The notes below the pieces were generated by a model that saw only the letters and a list, made by a program, of their open reading frames with translations, did not search any database and was not told the origin of the DNA. A DNA stretch of 64,000 nt, from contig NZ_JANYMP010000030.1 in the NCBI RefSeq assembly GCF_025061645.1, positions 11,946-75,945 on the forward strand. The letters run 5' to 3'. Shown here in pieces: positions 8,282 to 16,456 of the stretch. The translations under genes were made by a program, and so were the position numbers. This DNA comes from Umezawaea endophytica. Its GTDB lineage: Bacteria; Actinomycetota; Actinomycetes; Mycobacteriales; Pseudonocardiaceae. Every line of letters begins with the position of its first letter. Within the stretch, counting starts at the first letter, position 1.

Positions 8282-9048
8282 GGGTTTCCTGTTCTGCCTC
8301 GTGGGCCGATCGGCCGGATGTCCACGGTGGACGGGTGAGCGCTCACCGTGACGGCGGAACCGTCGGGGATCTCCCGCCAGCGCTCGTCGGCGTCCCACGG
8401 CTCGGACGCCAGGACGACCGAGTCCGGGGTGGAGCGGACCCACAGGGAGTGCGTCCACGTCGTGCCGACGAGCACGGTTCCGTTGGTGAGCAAGAGGTTC
8501 AGCCGCGAACCGGGCGCGGTCGCGGCCACGTCGGACACCACGGCCGCCAGCGCGGCGGTCGGGTGGTCACCGGCCGCGAGCCGCGTGCGGACCATGGCCC
8601 ACAGCAGCGCGGAGTCGGTGGGGGCGTCGAGGGTGAGGAGGTCCGTCACCGGCAGCGCCTTCGCCAGGTCGGCGACGGACTCGGGCCAGTCGGCGACGCG
8701 GCCGTTGTGGCTGAACAGCCACTGCCCGTCGGTGAACGGCGCGCAGGCCGTCTCCACCAGGGGCATACCGACCGTGGCGTTGCGGACGGCCGCCAGCACC
8801 GCCCCGGACGTGCTCGCGCGCGTCACGGCCTCCAGGTTGGCGTCCGCCCAGATCGGACCGGTCCGCCGGTAGCGGACGGCCGAGCCGGGCGCGGAGTACC
8901 AGCCGACGCCGAACCCGTCGACGTTGACCGACCCCCCGCCCCGCATGTCCGACGGCGCGTACGACTGGTGCACCAGCGAGTGCGGCGGGTCGTGGGTGAG
9001 CGACGCGACGGGCACGGCGGCGCCCAGGTAGCCGAAGTGGCGGCACAT
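8278..9048 (-). CDS. egtC: Gamma-glutamyl-hercynylcysteine sulfoxide amidohydrolase EgtC
   Basis: A 256-residue class II (Ntn) glutamine amidotransferase-type hydrolase. The protein starts MCRHFGYLG, so removal of Met exposes the catalytic N-terminal Cys2. HDPPHSLVHQSYAP, NVDGFGVGWY and LFSHNGRV are the glutamate-binding blocks of the fold. In ergothioneine synthesis it removes the gamma-glutamyl group from the product of EgtB. One base separates its start from the egtB stop, and its stop overlaps egtD. Confidence 0.95.
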   Translation of the reverse strand: MCRHFGYLGAAVPVASLTHDPPHSLVHQSYAPSDMRGGGSVNVDGFGVGWYSAPGSAVRYRRTGPIWADANLEAVTRASTSGAVLAAVRNATVGMPLVETACAPFTDGQWLFSHNGRVADWPESVADLAKALPVTDLLTLDAPTDSALLWAMVRTRLAAGDHPTAALAAVVSDVAATAPGSRLNLLLTNGTVLVGTTWTHSLWVRSTPDSVVLASEPWDADERWREIPDGSAVTVSAHPSTVDIRPIGPRGRTGNP

Positions 9049-9049
9049 G

Positions 9050-10378
9050 TCAGCTCAGCTCGGCCGCCTCCGCGTCGCGCGCACATCGGAAGCCGGCGAA
9101 GATCTGCCGCCGGATCGGGTAGTCCCAGTTGCGGAACGTCGACCGCACGGCCGACGGGTCCGCCCCGAACGAGCCGCCGCGCAACACCTTGTACTCGGGT
9201 CCGAAGAAGACCTGCGAGTACTCGGCGTACGGGAACACCTCGAAGCCGGTGTAGCCGTGGAAGTCCGAGCTGGTCCACTCCCACACGTCGCCGATGAGCT
9301 GGTGCACGCCCAGCGGTGACGCCCCGGCCGGGTACGCGCCGACGGGCGCGGGCTGGAGGTGCCGCTGGCCCAGGTTCGCGTGCTCCTCCGCCGGCTCCTC
9401 GTCGCCCCACGGGTAGCGGCGCGACCGGCCGGTCGCCGGGTCGAAGCGGGCCGCCTTCTCCCACTCGACCTCGGTCGGCAGGCGCTTGCCCGCCCACCGC
9501 GCGTACGCCTCGGCCTCATAGAAGCTCACGTGCACCACCGGCTCGTCCGGCACGACCGGCGCGACCACGCCGAACCGGTCGCGGTACCACTCCGCGCCGA
9601 CGCGCTCCCAGAACCGCGGCGCCACGAGCTTCGCGTGCTGGACGTGCGCCCAGCCCGCCTCGCTCCACCAGCGCTCGTCGCGGTACCCGCCGGAGTCGAT
9701 GAACGCCGCGTACCGGGCGTTCGTCACCGGTGCCGTGTCGATGAAGAACGGGTCGGTGTGCGCCTGGTGCGCGGGCCGTTCGTTGTCCAGCGCCCACGCC
9801 TCCGTCGACGTGCCCATGGTGAAGTGCCCGCCGGGCACCAGCACCTCCTGGGCCGCGAGCGGCGCGCCGGGCGGCGGCGGGGGCGCGTCGAGCACCGGGG
9901 CGCCGACGCGGAGCTGGTGGGTGGCCAGCATCGTCTCGTCGTGCTGCTGCTCGTGCTGCACGATCATGCCGAACGCGAACCCGCCGTCGAGGAGCTTGCG
10001 CCCCTCGAACCTCGCCGTCTCCAGCACGTCGAACACCTTGTTCCGCACCTCGCCCACGTACCGCCTCGCTTCGACGGGTGTGAGCAGCGGCAGCTCCGGT
10101 CTGGACGACCGGGAGTGCTTGAACGCGTCGTACAGCTCGTCGATGTCGCTGCGGACCGGTTCCCGGCCGCCGACGTCCCGCACGAGCCACAGCTCTTCCT
10201 GGTTGCCGATGTGCGCGAAGTCCCACACCAGCGGCGACATCAGCTTCGAGTGCTGCCGGACGAGGTCGTGCTCGTCCACCGCGTCCGTCAGCGCCACGCT
10301 GCGGGCGCGGGACCGTTCGAGCTGGACCGCCACGTGCTCGCGGAGGCGGTCGGTACCGAGATCGTCGATGCTGGTCAT
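9050..10378 (-). CDS. egtB: Hercynine oxygenase (ergothioneine sulfoxide synthase) EgtB
   Basis: A 442-residue non-heme iron enzyme joining gamma-glutamylcysteine to hercynine with O2. The N-terminal DinB-like domain carries the iron ligands: His55 in FAHIGNQEELW and His142/His146 in the HEQQHDE motif. The C-terminal half is a formylglycine-generating-enzyme-like (FGE-sulfatase) domain with RLPTEVEWEKAAR, GDVWEWTSSDF and VLRGGSFGAD. The start is ATG 10378, which overlaps the egtA stop as ATGA; an open frame continues upstream but is the antisense or shifted reading of egtA. Confidence 0.96.
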   Translation of the reverse strand: MTSIDDLGTDRLREHVAVQLERSRARSVALTDAVDEHDLVRQHSKLMSPLVWDFAHIGNQEELWLVRDVGGREPVRSDIDELYDAFKHSRSSRPELPLLTPVEARRYVGEVRNKVFDVLETARFEGRKLLDGGFAFGMIVQHEQQHDETMLATHQLRVGAPVLDAPPPPPGAPLAAQEVLVPGGHFTMGTSTEAWALDNERPAHQAHTDPFFIDTAPVTNARYAAFIDSGGYRDERWWSEAGWAHVQHAKLVAPRFWERVGAEWYRDRFGVVAPVVPDEPVVHVSFYEAEAYARWAGKRLPTEVEWEKAARFDPATGRSRRYPWGDEEPAEEHANLGQRHLQPAPVGAYPAGASPLGVHQLIGDVWEWTSSDFHGYTGFEVFPYAEYSQVFFGPEYKVLRGGSFGADPSAVRSTFRNWDYPIRRQIFAGFRCARDAEAAELS

Positions 10379-11616
10379 GGCGTGGCCCCTCCGGACTTCT
10401 CGGCGAGCGTGCGGTGCAGTTCCTCTGCGACGGCGGCGTTCTGGCCCACCGACAGGTCGGTGTTCGCCAGCGCCCGGCAGCCGATCTCGACCACGGCCCG
10501 CGCGGCCCGCCCGACGAGCGGGTCGGCGAGGCCGAAGCGCGCGGCGGCGAGCCACCGGCCGACGGCGGGCTCCGTCGCGGCCAGCACCTCGTCCACGACG
10601 GACGGTGCGCTGAACAGGGCGGCCATCAGCACCACCGGCGGGATCCACTGCCCGTGCGGCGGGGTGTCGAGGTAGCGCACCTCCATGTACCCGCGCGGCC
10701 GGACCGGCGGGAACTGGAGGGACAGGTGGTAGTCGAGGTCGTCGCGGGTCGGGAGGCGGTCGAACGCGCCGTCGATCCACTCCGCGAACGTCGCCCGGTG
10801 CGGCGGGATCCAATCCGGACCCGGTCGGCGGACCACGATCACCGGCGTGTCCAGGACGCGCCGCGCCCAGGCACCGGCCGGGTCCTCGCAGTCGGCCGCG
10901 GCGGGTCTCGTGCGCACCGGGTCGGTGCCGTACAGCGTGCGCATCCGCGCCGACGCCCAGTCCGGTCTCCGCCCGTTCACGCCCGGCGAGTTCGCGAACA
11001 GCGCGTTCAGCACCGGGCCCAGCGCGTGCACGGCGGCCCAGCGCGCGTTCAGGTGCTCCCGCAGCCCGAAGTCCAGGCACACCTGGAGCCCGGCCGTGCT
11101 GCACATCATCGTGATGCCCTCGGGCCCGATCGGCTCGAACGCGTGCTCCATCGCCGCGTACCGGGGCACGCGCAGCATCCGCGTCGGCGGGCGGAACGGG
11201 TCGGCACCCCGGCCGCCCAGCACGAGGTCGGCGGCGGCGAGGAGGGCTTGGAGTTGGGTGACGTCCTCCCCCACGGTCTTCAGCAGCTCGGTCAGCGAGC
11301 TGCGGGGTGGGGTGGAGATCTCGACCTGACCACCGGGTTCGACGGTCAGCGGGGTGCCGCTGGGCAGTGGCCGCTGAGGGCTGTCCGGAACGAGGGTGGG
11401 TGGTGCGTGGCGACCCAGCGCGGCGGCGAGGACGGCCGGGTCGAGCTGTCGGGTGGGGTCTTCTCGGTGGTGAACGGTCCATTCGATTTCCACGCCGAAC
11501 AGGCGTGGTGGACCGTGCTTGAAGCAGACCGAGGCGACGTAGGCCTCGGCCTCGGCACGGTCCCGGAACACCTCGGGGCCGGGCCCCGGAGCCGAGACGT
11601 TACGCACAGCAGTCAC
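10375..11616 (-). CDS. egtA: Glutamate-cysteine ligase EgtA
   Basis: About 413 residues of the GCS2/EgtA family, making gamma-glutamylcysteine for the ergothioneine route. Landmarks are FGVEIEWTVHH (ATP/metal-binding Glu residues), VEPGGQVEISTPP, MMCSTAGLQVCLDFG and RGYMEVRYLD. GTG 11616 is preferred because GGGGAG lies eight bases upstream; GTG 11625 overlaps that ribosome binding site. It is the first gene of egtABCD. No egtE (the PLP C-S lyase that finishes ergothioneine) is present, so that step must be encoded elsewhere. Confidence 0.94.
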   Translation of the reverse strand: MTAVRNVSAPGPGPEVFRDRAEAEAYVASVCFKHGPPRLFGVEIEWTVHHREDPTRQLDPAVLAAALGRHAPPTLVPDSPQRPLPSGTPLTVEPGGQVEISTPPRSSLTELLKTVGEDVTQLQALLAAADLVLGGRGADPFRPPTRMLRVPRYAAMEHAFEPIGPEGITMMCSTAGLQVCLDFGLREHLNARWAAVHALGPVLNALFANSPGVNGRRPDWASARMRTLYGTDPVRTRPAAADCEDPAGAWARRVLDTPVIVVRRPGPDWIPPHRATFAEWIDGAFDRLPTRDDLDYHLSLQFPPVRPRGYMEVRYLDTPPHGQWIPPVVLMAALFSAPSVVDEVLAATEPAVGRWLAAARFGLADPLVGRAARAVVEIGCRALANTDLSVGQNAAVAEELHRTLAEKSGGATP

Positions 11617-11744
11617 TTCCGGCACTCCCCGTGATCATTCGTCGGTTTTCGACGCTACACGTGAGCACCGACAGCCGCACGCGCCGCGGAGGGGCGAACA
11701 CCTTACGGATAAGGGACAACCGGACATTTCCCGTTCATCCGGGG

Positions 11745-11778
11745 TTGACACATTCCCATATGGGTATATGTTTCTCGC
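11745..11778 (+). promoter_or_regulatory. Promoter and palindromic operator for the ArsR/SRPBCC pair (leaderless)
   Basis: TTGACA (11745-11750) and TATGTT (11767-11772), 16 bases apart, form a good vegetative promoter. The predicted start is at or next to the ArsR ATG (11779), and no ribosome binding site is present, so the message is probably leaderless. The perfect palindrome CCCATATGGG (11755-11764) sits inside the spacer, where an ArsR-type repressor would block RNA polymerase; autoregulation is inferred. Confidence 0.65.
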
Positions 11779-12120
11779 ATGGCACGAGCAGCGACCACAA
11801 CGGACGCTTTCAACGCGGTGGCGGAACCCCGCCGACGGCAGATCCTCGACCTCCTGGTCGGGGGTGAGCGCGCGGTCAACGACCTCGTCGACCTGCTCGA
11901 CCTGGCGCAGCCGCTGGTGTCCAAGCACCTGCGGGTGCTGAGGGAGGTGGGCCTGGTGGACGTGCGCGACTCCGGGCGGCACCGGGTGTACCGCCTCAAC
12001 GCGGCCCCGCTCAAACCCATCCACGACTGGGTCAAGAGCTACGAACGGTCGTGGGAGGAGCGCTTCAGGGCGCTCGACGACGTGCTGGAAGAACTCAAGG
12101 CTGAGGAGAACGACCGATGA
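11779..12120 (+). CDS. ArsR-family winged-helix regulator
   Basis: A 113-residue dimeric winged-helix protein: FNAVAEPRRRQILDLLVGGERAVNDLVDLL then the recognition helix LAQPLVSKHLRVLREVGLVDVR and the wing DSGRHRVYRLN. It lacks the ELCVCDL metal-site cysteines, so it is not a metal sensor of the classic type. This subgroup (about 110 residues, next to an AHSA1/SRPBCC gene) is common in actinobacteria. It overlaps the SRPBCC gene by four bases (ATGA). A palindrome in its own promoter suggests autorepression. Confidence 0.9.
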   Translation: MARAATTTDAFNAVAEPRRRQILDLLVGGERAVNDLVDLLDLAQPLVSKHLRVLREVGLVDVRDSGRHRVYRLNAAPLKPIHDWVKSYERSWEERFRALDDVLEELKAEENDR

Positions 12121-12611
12121 CGAGCACGACCAGCGGGACCGCGGTGGTCACCCTGCCCACCGACACGCAGATCCTGATCACCCGCGAGTTCAACGCGCCG
12201 CGGCACCTGGTGTTCCGGGCGTACACGGAGCCCGAGCTGATCAAGCGCTGGTGGCCGGGCGGCCACGGCGAGATGACGGTGGCCGAAGTGGACCTGCGCG
12301 TCGGCGGCGCGTGGCGGTACGCGCTCGTGACGCCGGAGGGGTACGAGGTCGCGTTCCACGGCGAGTACCGCGAGGTCGTGCCGAACGAGCGGATCGTGTC
12401 CACGGAGGCGTTCGAGGGCATCCCGGACCCGGACGAGAACGCCGCGCTGTGCACGTACGACTTCGAGGAGCGGGACGGCCGCACGTTCCTGAGGATGCTG
12501 GTGGAGCACAAGACGCGGGAGGGCCGGGACATGCACATCGAGTCCGGGATGGAGTCGGGGATGCAGAAGGGCCTCGACCTGCTGGAGGAGATCGCGGTCT
12601 CGCTGGCCTGA
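12117..12611 (+). CDS. SRPBCC (AHSA1/START-like) protein
   Basis: A 164-residue single-domain protein of the Bet v1-like fold: ITREFNAPRHLVFRAYTEPELIKRWWPGG is the standard N-terminal strand and helix pair of the AHSA1 family, followed by DLRVGGAWRYAL and the long C-terminal helix MESGMQKGLDLLEEIAVSL. These proteins bind hydrophobic ligands; the ligand is unknown. It is translationally coupled to the upstream ArsR regulator and probably forms a regulated two-gene unit with it. Confidence 0.88.
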   Translation: MTSTTSGTAVVTLPTDTQILITREFNAPRHLVFRAYTEPELIKRWWPGGHGEMTVAEVDLRVGGAWRYALVTPEGYEVAFHGEYREVVPNERIVSTEAFEGIPDPDENAALCTYDFEERDGRTFLRMLVEHKTREGRDMHIESGMESGMQKGLDLLEEIAVSLA

Positions 12612-12618
12612 CGGCGGT

Positions 12619-12653
12619 CCGGGGGGCCGGTCCTCAGTGGACCGACCCCCCGG
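12619..12653. terminator. Bidirectional terminator
   Basis: Fifteen-base arms (CCGGGGGGCCGGTCC against GGACCGACCCCCCGG, one mismatch) with a five-base loop lie between the convergent SRPBCC and secreted sugar-dehydrogenase genes. Confidence 0.7.
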
Positions 12654-12659
12654 CTCCAC

Positions 12660-15152
12660 TCAGGCCGCCGGGAATCCCCGGAGGACCGGGGAGGACGTCC
12701 GCCCGCCCGCGTAGACGACGTCGACCAGCAGCACCCGGTCGTTGTTCGGCGTGCCGTCCTTGTCGGTCGTGGTGGTCAGCCAGATGTCGCCGTCGCGGTC
12801 GACCTCGACCGTCCGCAGCCGGTTGTACGTGCCCTGGAAGTAGATCTTCTGGTCGACCAGGTTGCCGCCGCCGTCGATGGTCATCCGGTAGACGCGCTGG
12901 CCGACCGTCGTGGCCACGAAGACGTGGTCGTTGATGATCGTCAGGCCGCTCGGCGAGGCCACGTTGGTCGCCCACACCTTCTTGGGCGCGATGAACCCGG
13001 CGCACGAACCCCCGGTGCCCTCGCAGTTGGGCCAGCCGTAGTTGCCGCCCTTGGTGATGAGGTTGACCTCGTCCTGGCTGGTGTTGCCGAACTCGGCCTC
13101 CCACAGCCTGCCCTGCGAGTCGAAGTCCAGGCCCTGCGGGTTGCGGTGGCCCTTGCTCCACACGGCGTTGCCGAACGGGTTGTCCGACGGGATGGAGCCG
13201 TCGGCGTTGATGCGCAGGACCTTCCCGTTGAGGGAGCTGTTGTTCTGCGCGTTGGCGCTGTTCTGCGCGTCACCGGAGGAGATGTACAGCTTGCCGTCCG
13301 GGCCGAAGCGCAGCCTGCCGCCGTTGTGGTAGCGGTTCTTGGCCAGGCCCTGCAACAGGATCTGGTACGTGTTCTGCACGAGCGCGCCGTTCTCGTACTT
13401 GATCCGCACGACCCGGTTGCCCTCGGACGCCGTGTGGTAGACGTACAACCAGTGGTCGGTGGCGAACGTCGGCGAGACCTCGAGACCCAGCAGGCCTCCC
13501 TCGCCGTCCGTGCCGACGGCCTGGGAGATCTTGCCCGCCAACGTCTTCTGCCCGCTCTTGGTCAAGCGGTAGACGGAGAACGTCTCCCGCTCGCTGAACA
13601 GCGCCGAGCCGTCCGGCAGGAACACCACGCCCCACGCCACGTCGACGCCGCTCGCGAGGGTGCTGACAGCGCCCGGATCCGGCGTGCCGGAGGGGCCGCC
13701 CGCGCTCGGGGTCACCTTGACCTCGTTGCCGAAGCCCGAGACGTTGCCCTTCGCGTCGCGCGCACGGACCTTGAAGGTGTACTCGGTACCCGCCGTGAGT
13801 CCGGCCGACGTGGTGCTCGTGGCGTTGCCGTCCGCGGTGCCGGACTGGACGCCGTCCCGGAAGACGTCGTACCCGGTCACACCGACGTTATCGGTCGACG
13901 CGGTCCACGCCAGGTCGACGCTCGTCGCCGTCTTGCCGGTCGAGCGCAGGGTGCCCGGCGTGGTCGGCGGCACGGTGTCCGCGGGCGCGGGGTCGGTGCG
14001 CACGAGGACGTTGGAGCTGGCCGCGGAGACGTTGCCCGCCGCGTCCTTCGAGAAGACCGTCCAGTCGTACTCCGTGTCCGGGACCAGCCCGGTCGCGGTC
14101 GCCTGGAGGACGTTGCCGACGCTCGTGACGAGCTGGCCGTGCTGGTACACGTCGTAGCCGGTCACGCCGACGTTGTCGCTGCCCGCGTTCCACGCCAGCG
14201 ACACGGTCGTCGAGGTCTTGCCGGTCGAGCGCAGGCCCGTCGGTGGCTGAGGCCGCTCGGTGTCCGCCGGGCCGCTGAAGGCGATGCTCAGCTTGTCCGC
14301 GTTCGGGCCGCCCTCGGCCGTGGTCGACACCGCGCGGACCTTGTTCGCGCCCGCCACCAGCGGCAGGGTCACCGCGGCGGTCTGCCACGTCGTCCACGCG
14401 CCGGTCGGCGGGAACGCGACGGTCGTCGCCGCGCCGCCGTTCGCGTTGACGGCGAGGGGCCGGCTGACGGTCGTCCCGTTGGCGAAGCGGAAGGTCAGGA
14501 CGTGCGCACCCGCCTGCGCCGCCGTCACGGTGTACTCGACCGAGCTGCCGACCACGTTGTCGTAGTTGACGAACCCGGTGCCGGAGAAGCCCGCCCAGTT
14601 CGACTCCACGACGCCCTGCGCGATGGTCGCCGACTCCGACTCGTAGTCCGAGGCGGGCACGCCGGCGGCGTCCACGTCGAGGTAGTCGACGTTCGCCGCG
14701 CCGGTCGCCCCGGCGGACGTGATCCGGATCTTGTTCGCGCCGGGCGCGAGCTGGGCCGTGGTCGCCAGGCTGGTCCACGTCGTCCACGCGCCCGTCGACG
14801 GGAACGCCAGGTCGTCCTGGACGACCACGCCGTTGACGGAGATGTCCGCCGGGCGGTTCTCGGCGCCGCCGTTGGCGTAGCGGACGGTGAGCGTCGCCGG
14901 ACCGGCCTGGGCGGCCGTCGCGGTGAACTCCACCGAGCTGCCCACGACGTTGTCGACGTTCACGAAGCCGGAGCCGGAGAAGCCCGCGTGGTTCGACTCC
15001 ACCACGCCCTGGGACAGCGCCGCGTTCTCGGCCTCGTAACGGGTGGGCGCGGCCGAGGCCACCCCCGGCAGGGACGCCGTGGCGAGCGCTGTCGCCACGG
15101 CTGCGGTCAGTGCGCCGACGGCGCGGAGCCGTCGACTGGTCCTCGGTACCAC
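12660..15152 (-). CDS. Secreted multidomain protein: two CBM35-like, two FnIII, PQQ sugar-dehydrogenase-like propeller
   Basis: An 830-residue exported protein. GTG 15152 has GGGAGG seven bases upstream and starts a signal peptide (LRAVGALTAAVATALATAS, cleavage near ASA/AP at 34-35). Domains in order: CBM6/35-like modules at about 39-160 and 166-290, both beginning YE.E and containing VVESN.AGFSG; fibronectin type III domains at about 296-385 and 388-475 (VGVTGYDVY/F repeated); a six-bladed glucose/sorbosone dehydrogenase-type propeller at about 490-830 with GGLLGLEVSPTF, NRYHNGGRLRFGPDGKLYI and SKGHRNPQGLDFD. The enzyme class (PQQ-dependent, AA12/GSDH-like) and polysaccharide binding follow from family knowledge; substrate unknown. 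Confidence 0.85.
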   Translation of the reverse strand: MVPRTSRRLRAVGALTAAVATALATASLPGVASAAPTRYEAENAALSQGVVESNHAGFSGSGFVNVDNVVGSSVEFTATAAQAGPATLTVRYANGGAENRPADISVNGVVVQDDLAFPSTGAWTTWTSLATTAQLAPGANKIRITSAGATGAANVDYLDVDAAGVPASDYESESATIAQGVVESNWAGFSGTGFVNYDNVVGSSVEYTVTAAQAGAHVLTFRFANGTTVSRPLAVNANGGAATTVAFPPTGAWTTWQTAAVTLPLVAGANKVRAVSTTAEGGPNADKLSIAFSGPADTERPQPPTGLRSTGKTSTTVSLAWNAGSDNVGVTGYDVYQHGQLVTSVGNVLQATATGLVPDTEYDWTVFSKDAAGNVSAASSNVLVRTDPAPADTVPPTTPGTLRSTGKTATSVDLAWTASTDNVGVTGYDVFRDGVQSGTADGNATSTTSAGLTAGTEYTFKVRARDAKGNVSGFGNEVKVTPSAGGPSGTPDPGAVSTLASGVDVAWGVVFLPDGSALFSERETFSVYRLTKSGQKTLAGKISQAVGTDGEGGLLGLEVSPTFATDHWLYVYHTASEGNRVVRIKYENGALVQNTYQILLQGLAKNRYHNGGRLRFGPDGKLYISSGDAQNSANAQNNSSLNGKVLRINADGSIPSDNPFGNAVWSKGHRNPQGLDFDSQGRLWEAEFGNTSQDEVNLITKGGNYGWPNCEGTGGSCAGFIAPKKVWATNVASPSGLTIINDHVFVATTVGQRVYRMTIDGGGNLVDQKIYFQGTYNRLRTVEVDRDGDIWLTTTTDKDGTPNNDRVLLVDVVYAGGRTSSPVLRGFPAA

Positions 15153-15214
15153 TTCAGTGCCTCCCGCGAGCAGGGGTGGGACTTGCGCGGCGGCGGTTTC
15201 GGACAACTTTAGTT

Positions 15215-15227
15215 AGGAAAGTTTCCT
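15215..15227. promoter_or_regulatory. Palindromic operator before the secreted CBM protein
   Basis: AGGAAAGTTTCCT is a perfect 13-bp palindrome, extending imperfectly to TTAGGAAAGTTTCCTTA. It lies about 60 bp upstream of the GTG start in an otherwise AT-rich patch. From memory, similar boxes precede genes for secreted carbohydrate-active proteins in actinomycetes. The regulator is not identified here. Confidence 0.6.
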
Positions 15228-15251
15228 TATAGTCAAGGGAAAGCGGTTGCT

Positions 15252-15428
15252 TCACCCGTTTGGGCGACTCTTCACGGCGGCCAGGAACGACCTCCACTCC
15301 GCCGCCGGGAAGGCGAGGACCGGGCCGGGGTTCTTGGAGTCCCGGACGACCGGTCCCGCCACCTCGACGCAGTTGGTGCCGCTCTCGTCGCTGTAACTGC
15401 TCTTACGCCAACCGACCCGACCCGTCAT
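15252..15428 (-). CDS. DUF397 protein
   Basis: A 58-residue protein, MTGRVGWRKSSYSDESGTNC followed by VEVAGPVVRDSKNPGPVLAF and a C-terminal FLAAVK helix: the exact DUF397 layout (WRKSSYS...CVEVA...V.VRDSK.P.GP.L.F). It overlaps the upstream XRE/DUF5753 gene by 26 bases. Such pairs (whiJ-type loci in Streptomyces) are widespread developmental or morphological control modules in which the small acidic protein is thought to modulate the XRE partner; that role is inferred. Confidence 0.9.
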   Translation of the reverse strand: MTGRVGWRKSSYSDESGTNCVEVAGPVVRDSKNPGPVLAFPAAEWRSFLAAVKSRPNG

Positions 15429-16296
15429 CCGCGCCCCGCAGTCGCTCGTAGTGGTCCGCCCAGCGGGCGAACTCCAACCGCGATTCTTGCGCACCCAGCG
15501 CCGAGGCGCGGAGCAGCTCGGTCACCGAGCGGTGCCGCTCGACCACCTCGGGGCGCTCGGACAGGACGCTGAACGTGAGGTTGGCGGCGTGGACGACCGG
15601 CTCGCTGTCCTTGAACTCCATCATCCGGAACGAGAACGGGGTCCACGCCTGGCCGCCCATCCGGAAGGGCACGATCCGGATCCGGAGGTGGCCCCAGGCG
15701 CTCAGGAGCGCGAGTTGCAGCATCTGGTCCGCCATGACCTGCCAGTCGCCGACCCAGGAGTGCAGGGCCGCCTCGTGGATGAAGAAGGTGGTCTGCGCTG
15801 GGTCGGGACGCCGCAGGATCTCCTGGCGCTCCATCCGGGTCTGGACACCGGCGTCCACCGCCGCCAGGGGATCGCTGCCGGACATCATGATCGCCCGCGC
15901 GTACGCCTCGGTCTGGAGGAGACCGGGGACGCGCATCGCCTCGTAGTCGATCATGCTACTCGCCTTGCGCTCACTGGCGATCAGCGCTCGGAGACCGTCC
16001 GGCACCCCGTCCAGGTGGGGCCGGATGAGGTAGCCCGTCTCGCCTTCCCTGGCGATGGTGAGGATGCGGTCCAGCGAGGCGTCGTCGCCCTGGCAGTAGC
16101 CGACGAGTCTGATCAGGTCGACCACGTCCGCGCCCCTGCGACCGCTCTCCAACTTCGACAGCTTGCCCTTCGACCAGCCGAGGCCTTCGGCGAGCGTCGT
16201 GAGGCTCAGCCCGCTCCGCGTCCGGACGTCCCGCACCTCGTCGCCCAGCTCGCGCGTGTAGGCGGTCGACGGCCGAAAGTCTCCAAGTGCTTCCAC
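15403..16296 (-). CDS. XRE-family regulator with DUF5753 (WhiJ-type)
   Basis: About 297 residues. The N-terminal helix-turn-helix covers roughly residues 10-65 (ELGDEVRDVRTRSGLSLTTLAEGLGWSKGKLSKLESG). The remainder is a DUF5753 sensor domain with YEAMRVPGLLQTEAYARAIM, RMERQEILRR and FFIHEAALHSWVG. GTG 16296 gives the usual family length; the frame stays open to 16404. It overlaps DUF397 downstream. Its 5' side is shared with the divergent AcnR-like gene. Confidence 0.88.
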   Translation of the reverse strand: MEALGDFRPSTAYTRELGDEVRDVRTRSGLSLTTLAEGLGWSKGKLSKLESGRRGADVVDLIRLVGYCQGDDASLDRILTIAREGETGYLIRPHLDGVPDGLRALIASERKASSMIDYEAMRVPGLLQTEAYARAIMMSGSDPLAAVDAGVQTRMERQEILRRPDPAQTTFFIHEAALHSWVGDWQVMADQMLQLALLSAWGHLRIRIVPFRMGGQAWTPFSFRMMEFKDSEPVVHAANLTFSVLSERPEVVERHRSVTELLRASALGAQESRLEFARWADHYERLRGADDGSGRLA

Positions 16297-16403
16297 GGTT
16301 CGTGACGATATTGCGGGCTGACCTGGCAGTTCGACTCCGACGGACCTAATCCACCCCAAAGGATCACGGTGGGCCCGACGGATCCCGGTGGGACACAGCG
16401 TCA

Positions 16404-16423
16404 CAATCCGTACGTACGGATTG
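16404..16423. promoter_or_regulatory. 20-bp perfect palindrome, probable TetR operator
   Basis: CAATCCGTACGTACGGATTG is a perfect 20-bp palindrome 33 bp upstream of the AcnR-like start codon, in the divergent region with the XRE gene. Size and symmetry fit a TetR-family homodimer site, so autoregulation of the adjacent gene is the simplest reading. Confidence 0.7.
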
Positions 16424-16456
16424 GATTTCCACGGGCGGTGCTGGGACCATTTCGAG

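Noticed and set aside
9050-11482. 810-residue minus-strand frame suggesting an EgtA-EgtB fusion
   Set aside because: Upstream of ATG 10378 the product is shifted-frame egtA with no homology; egtA is intact in its own frame with an ATGA overlap.
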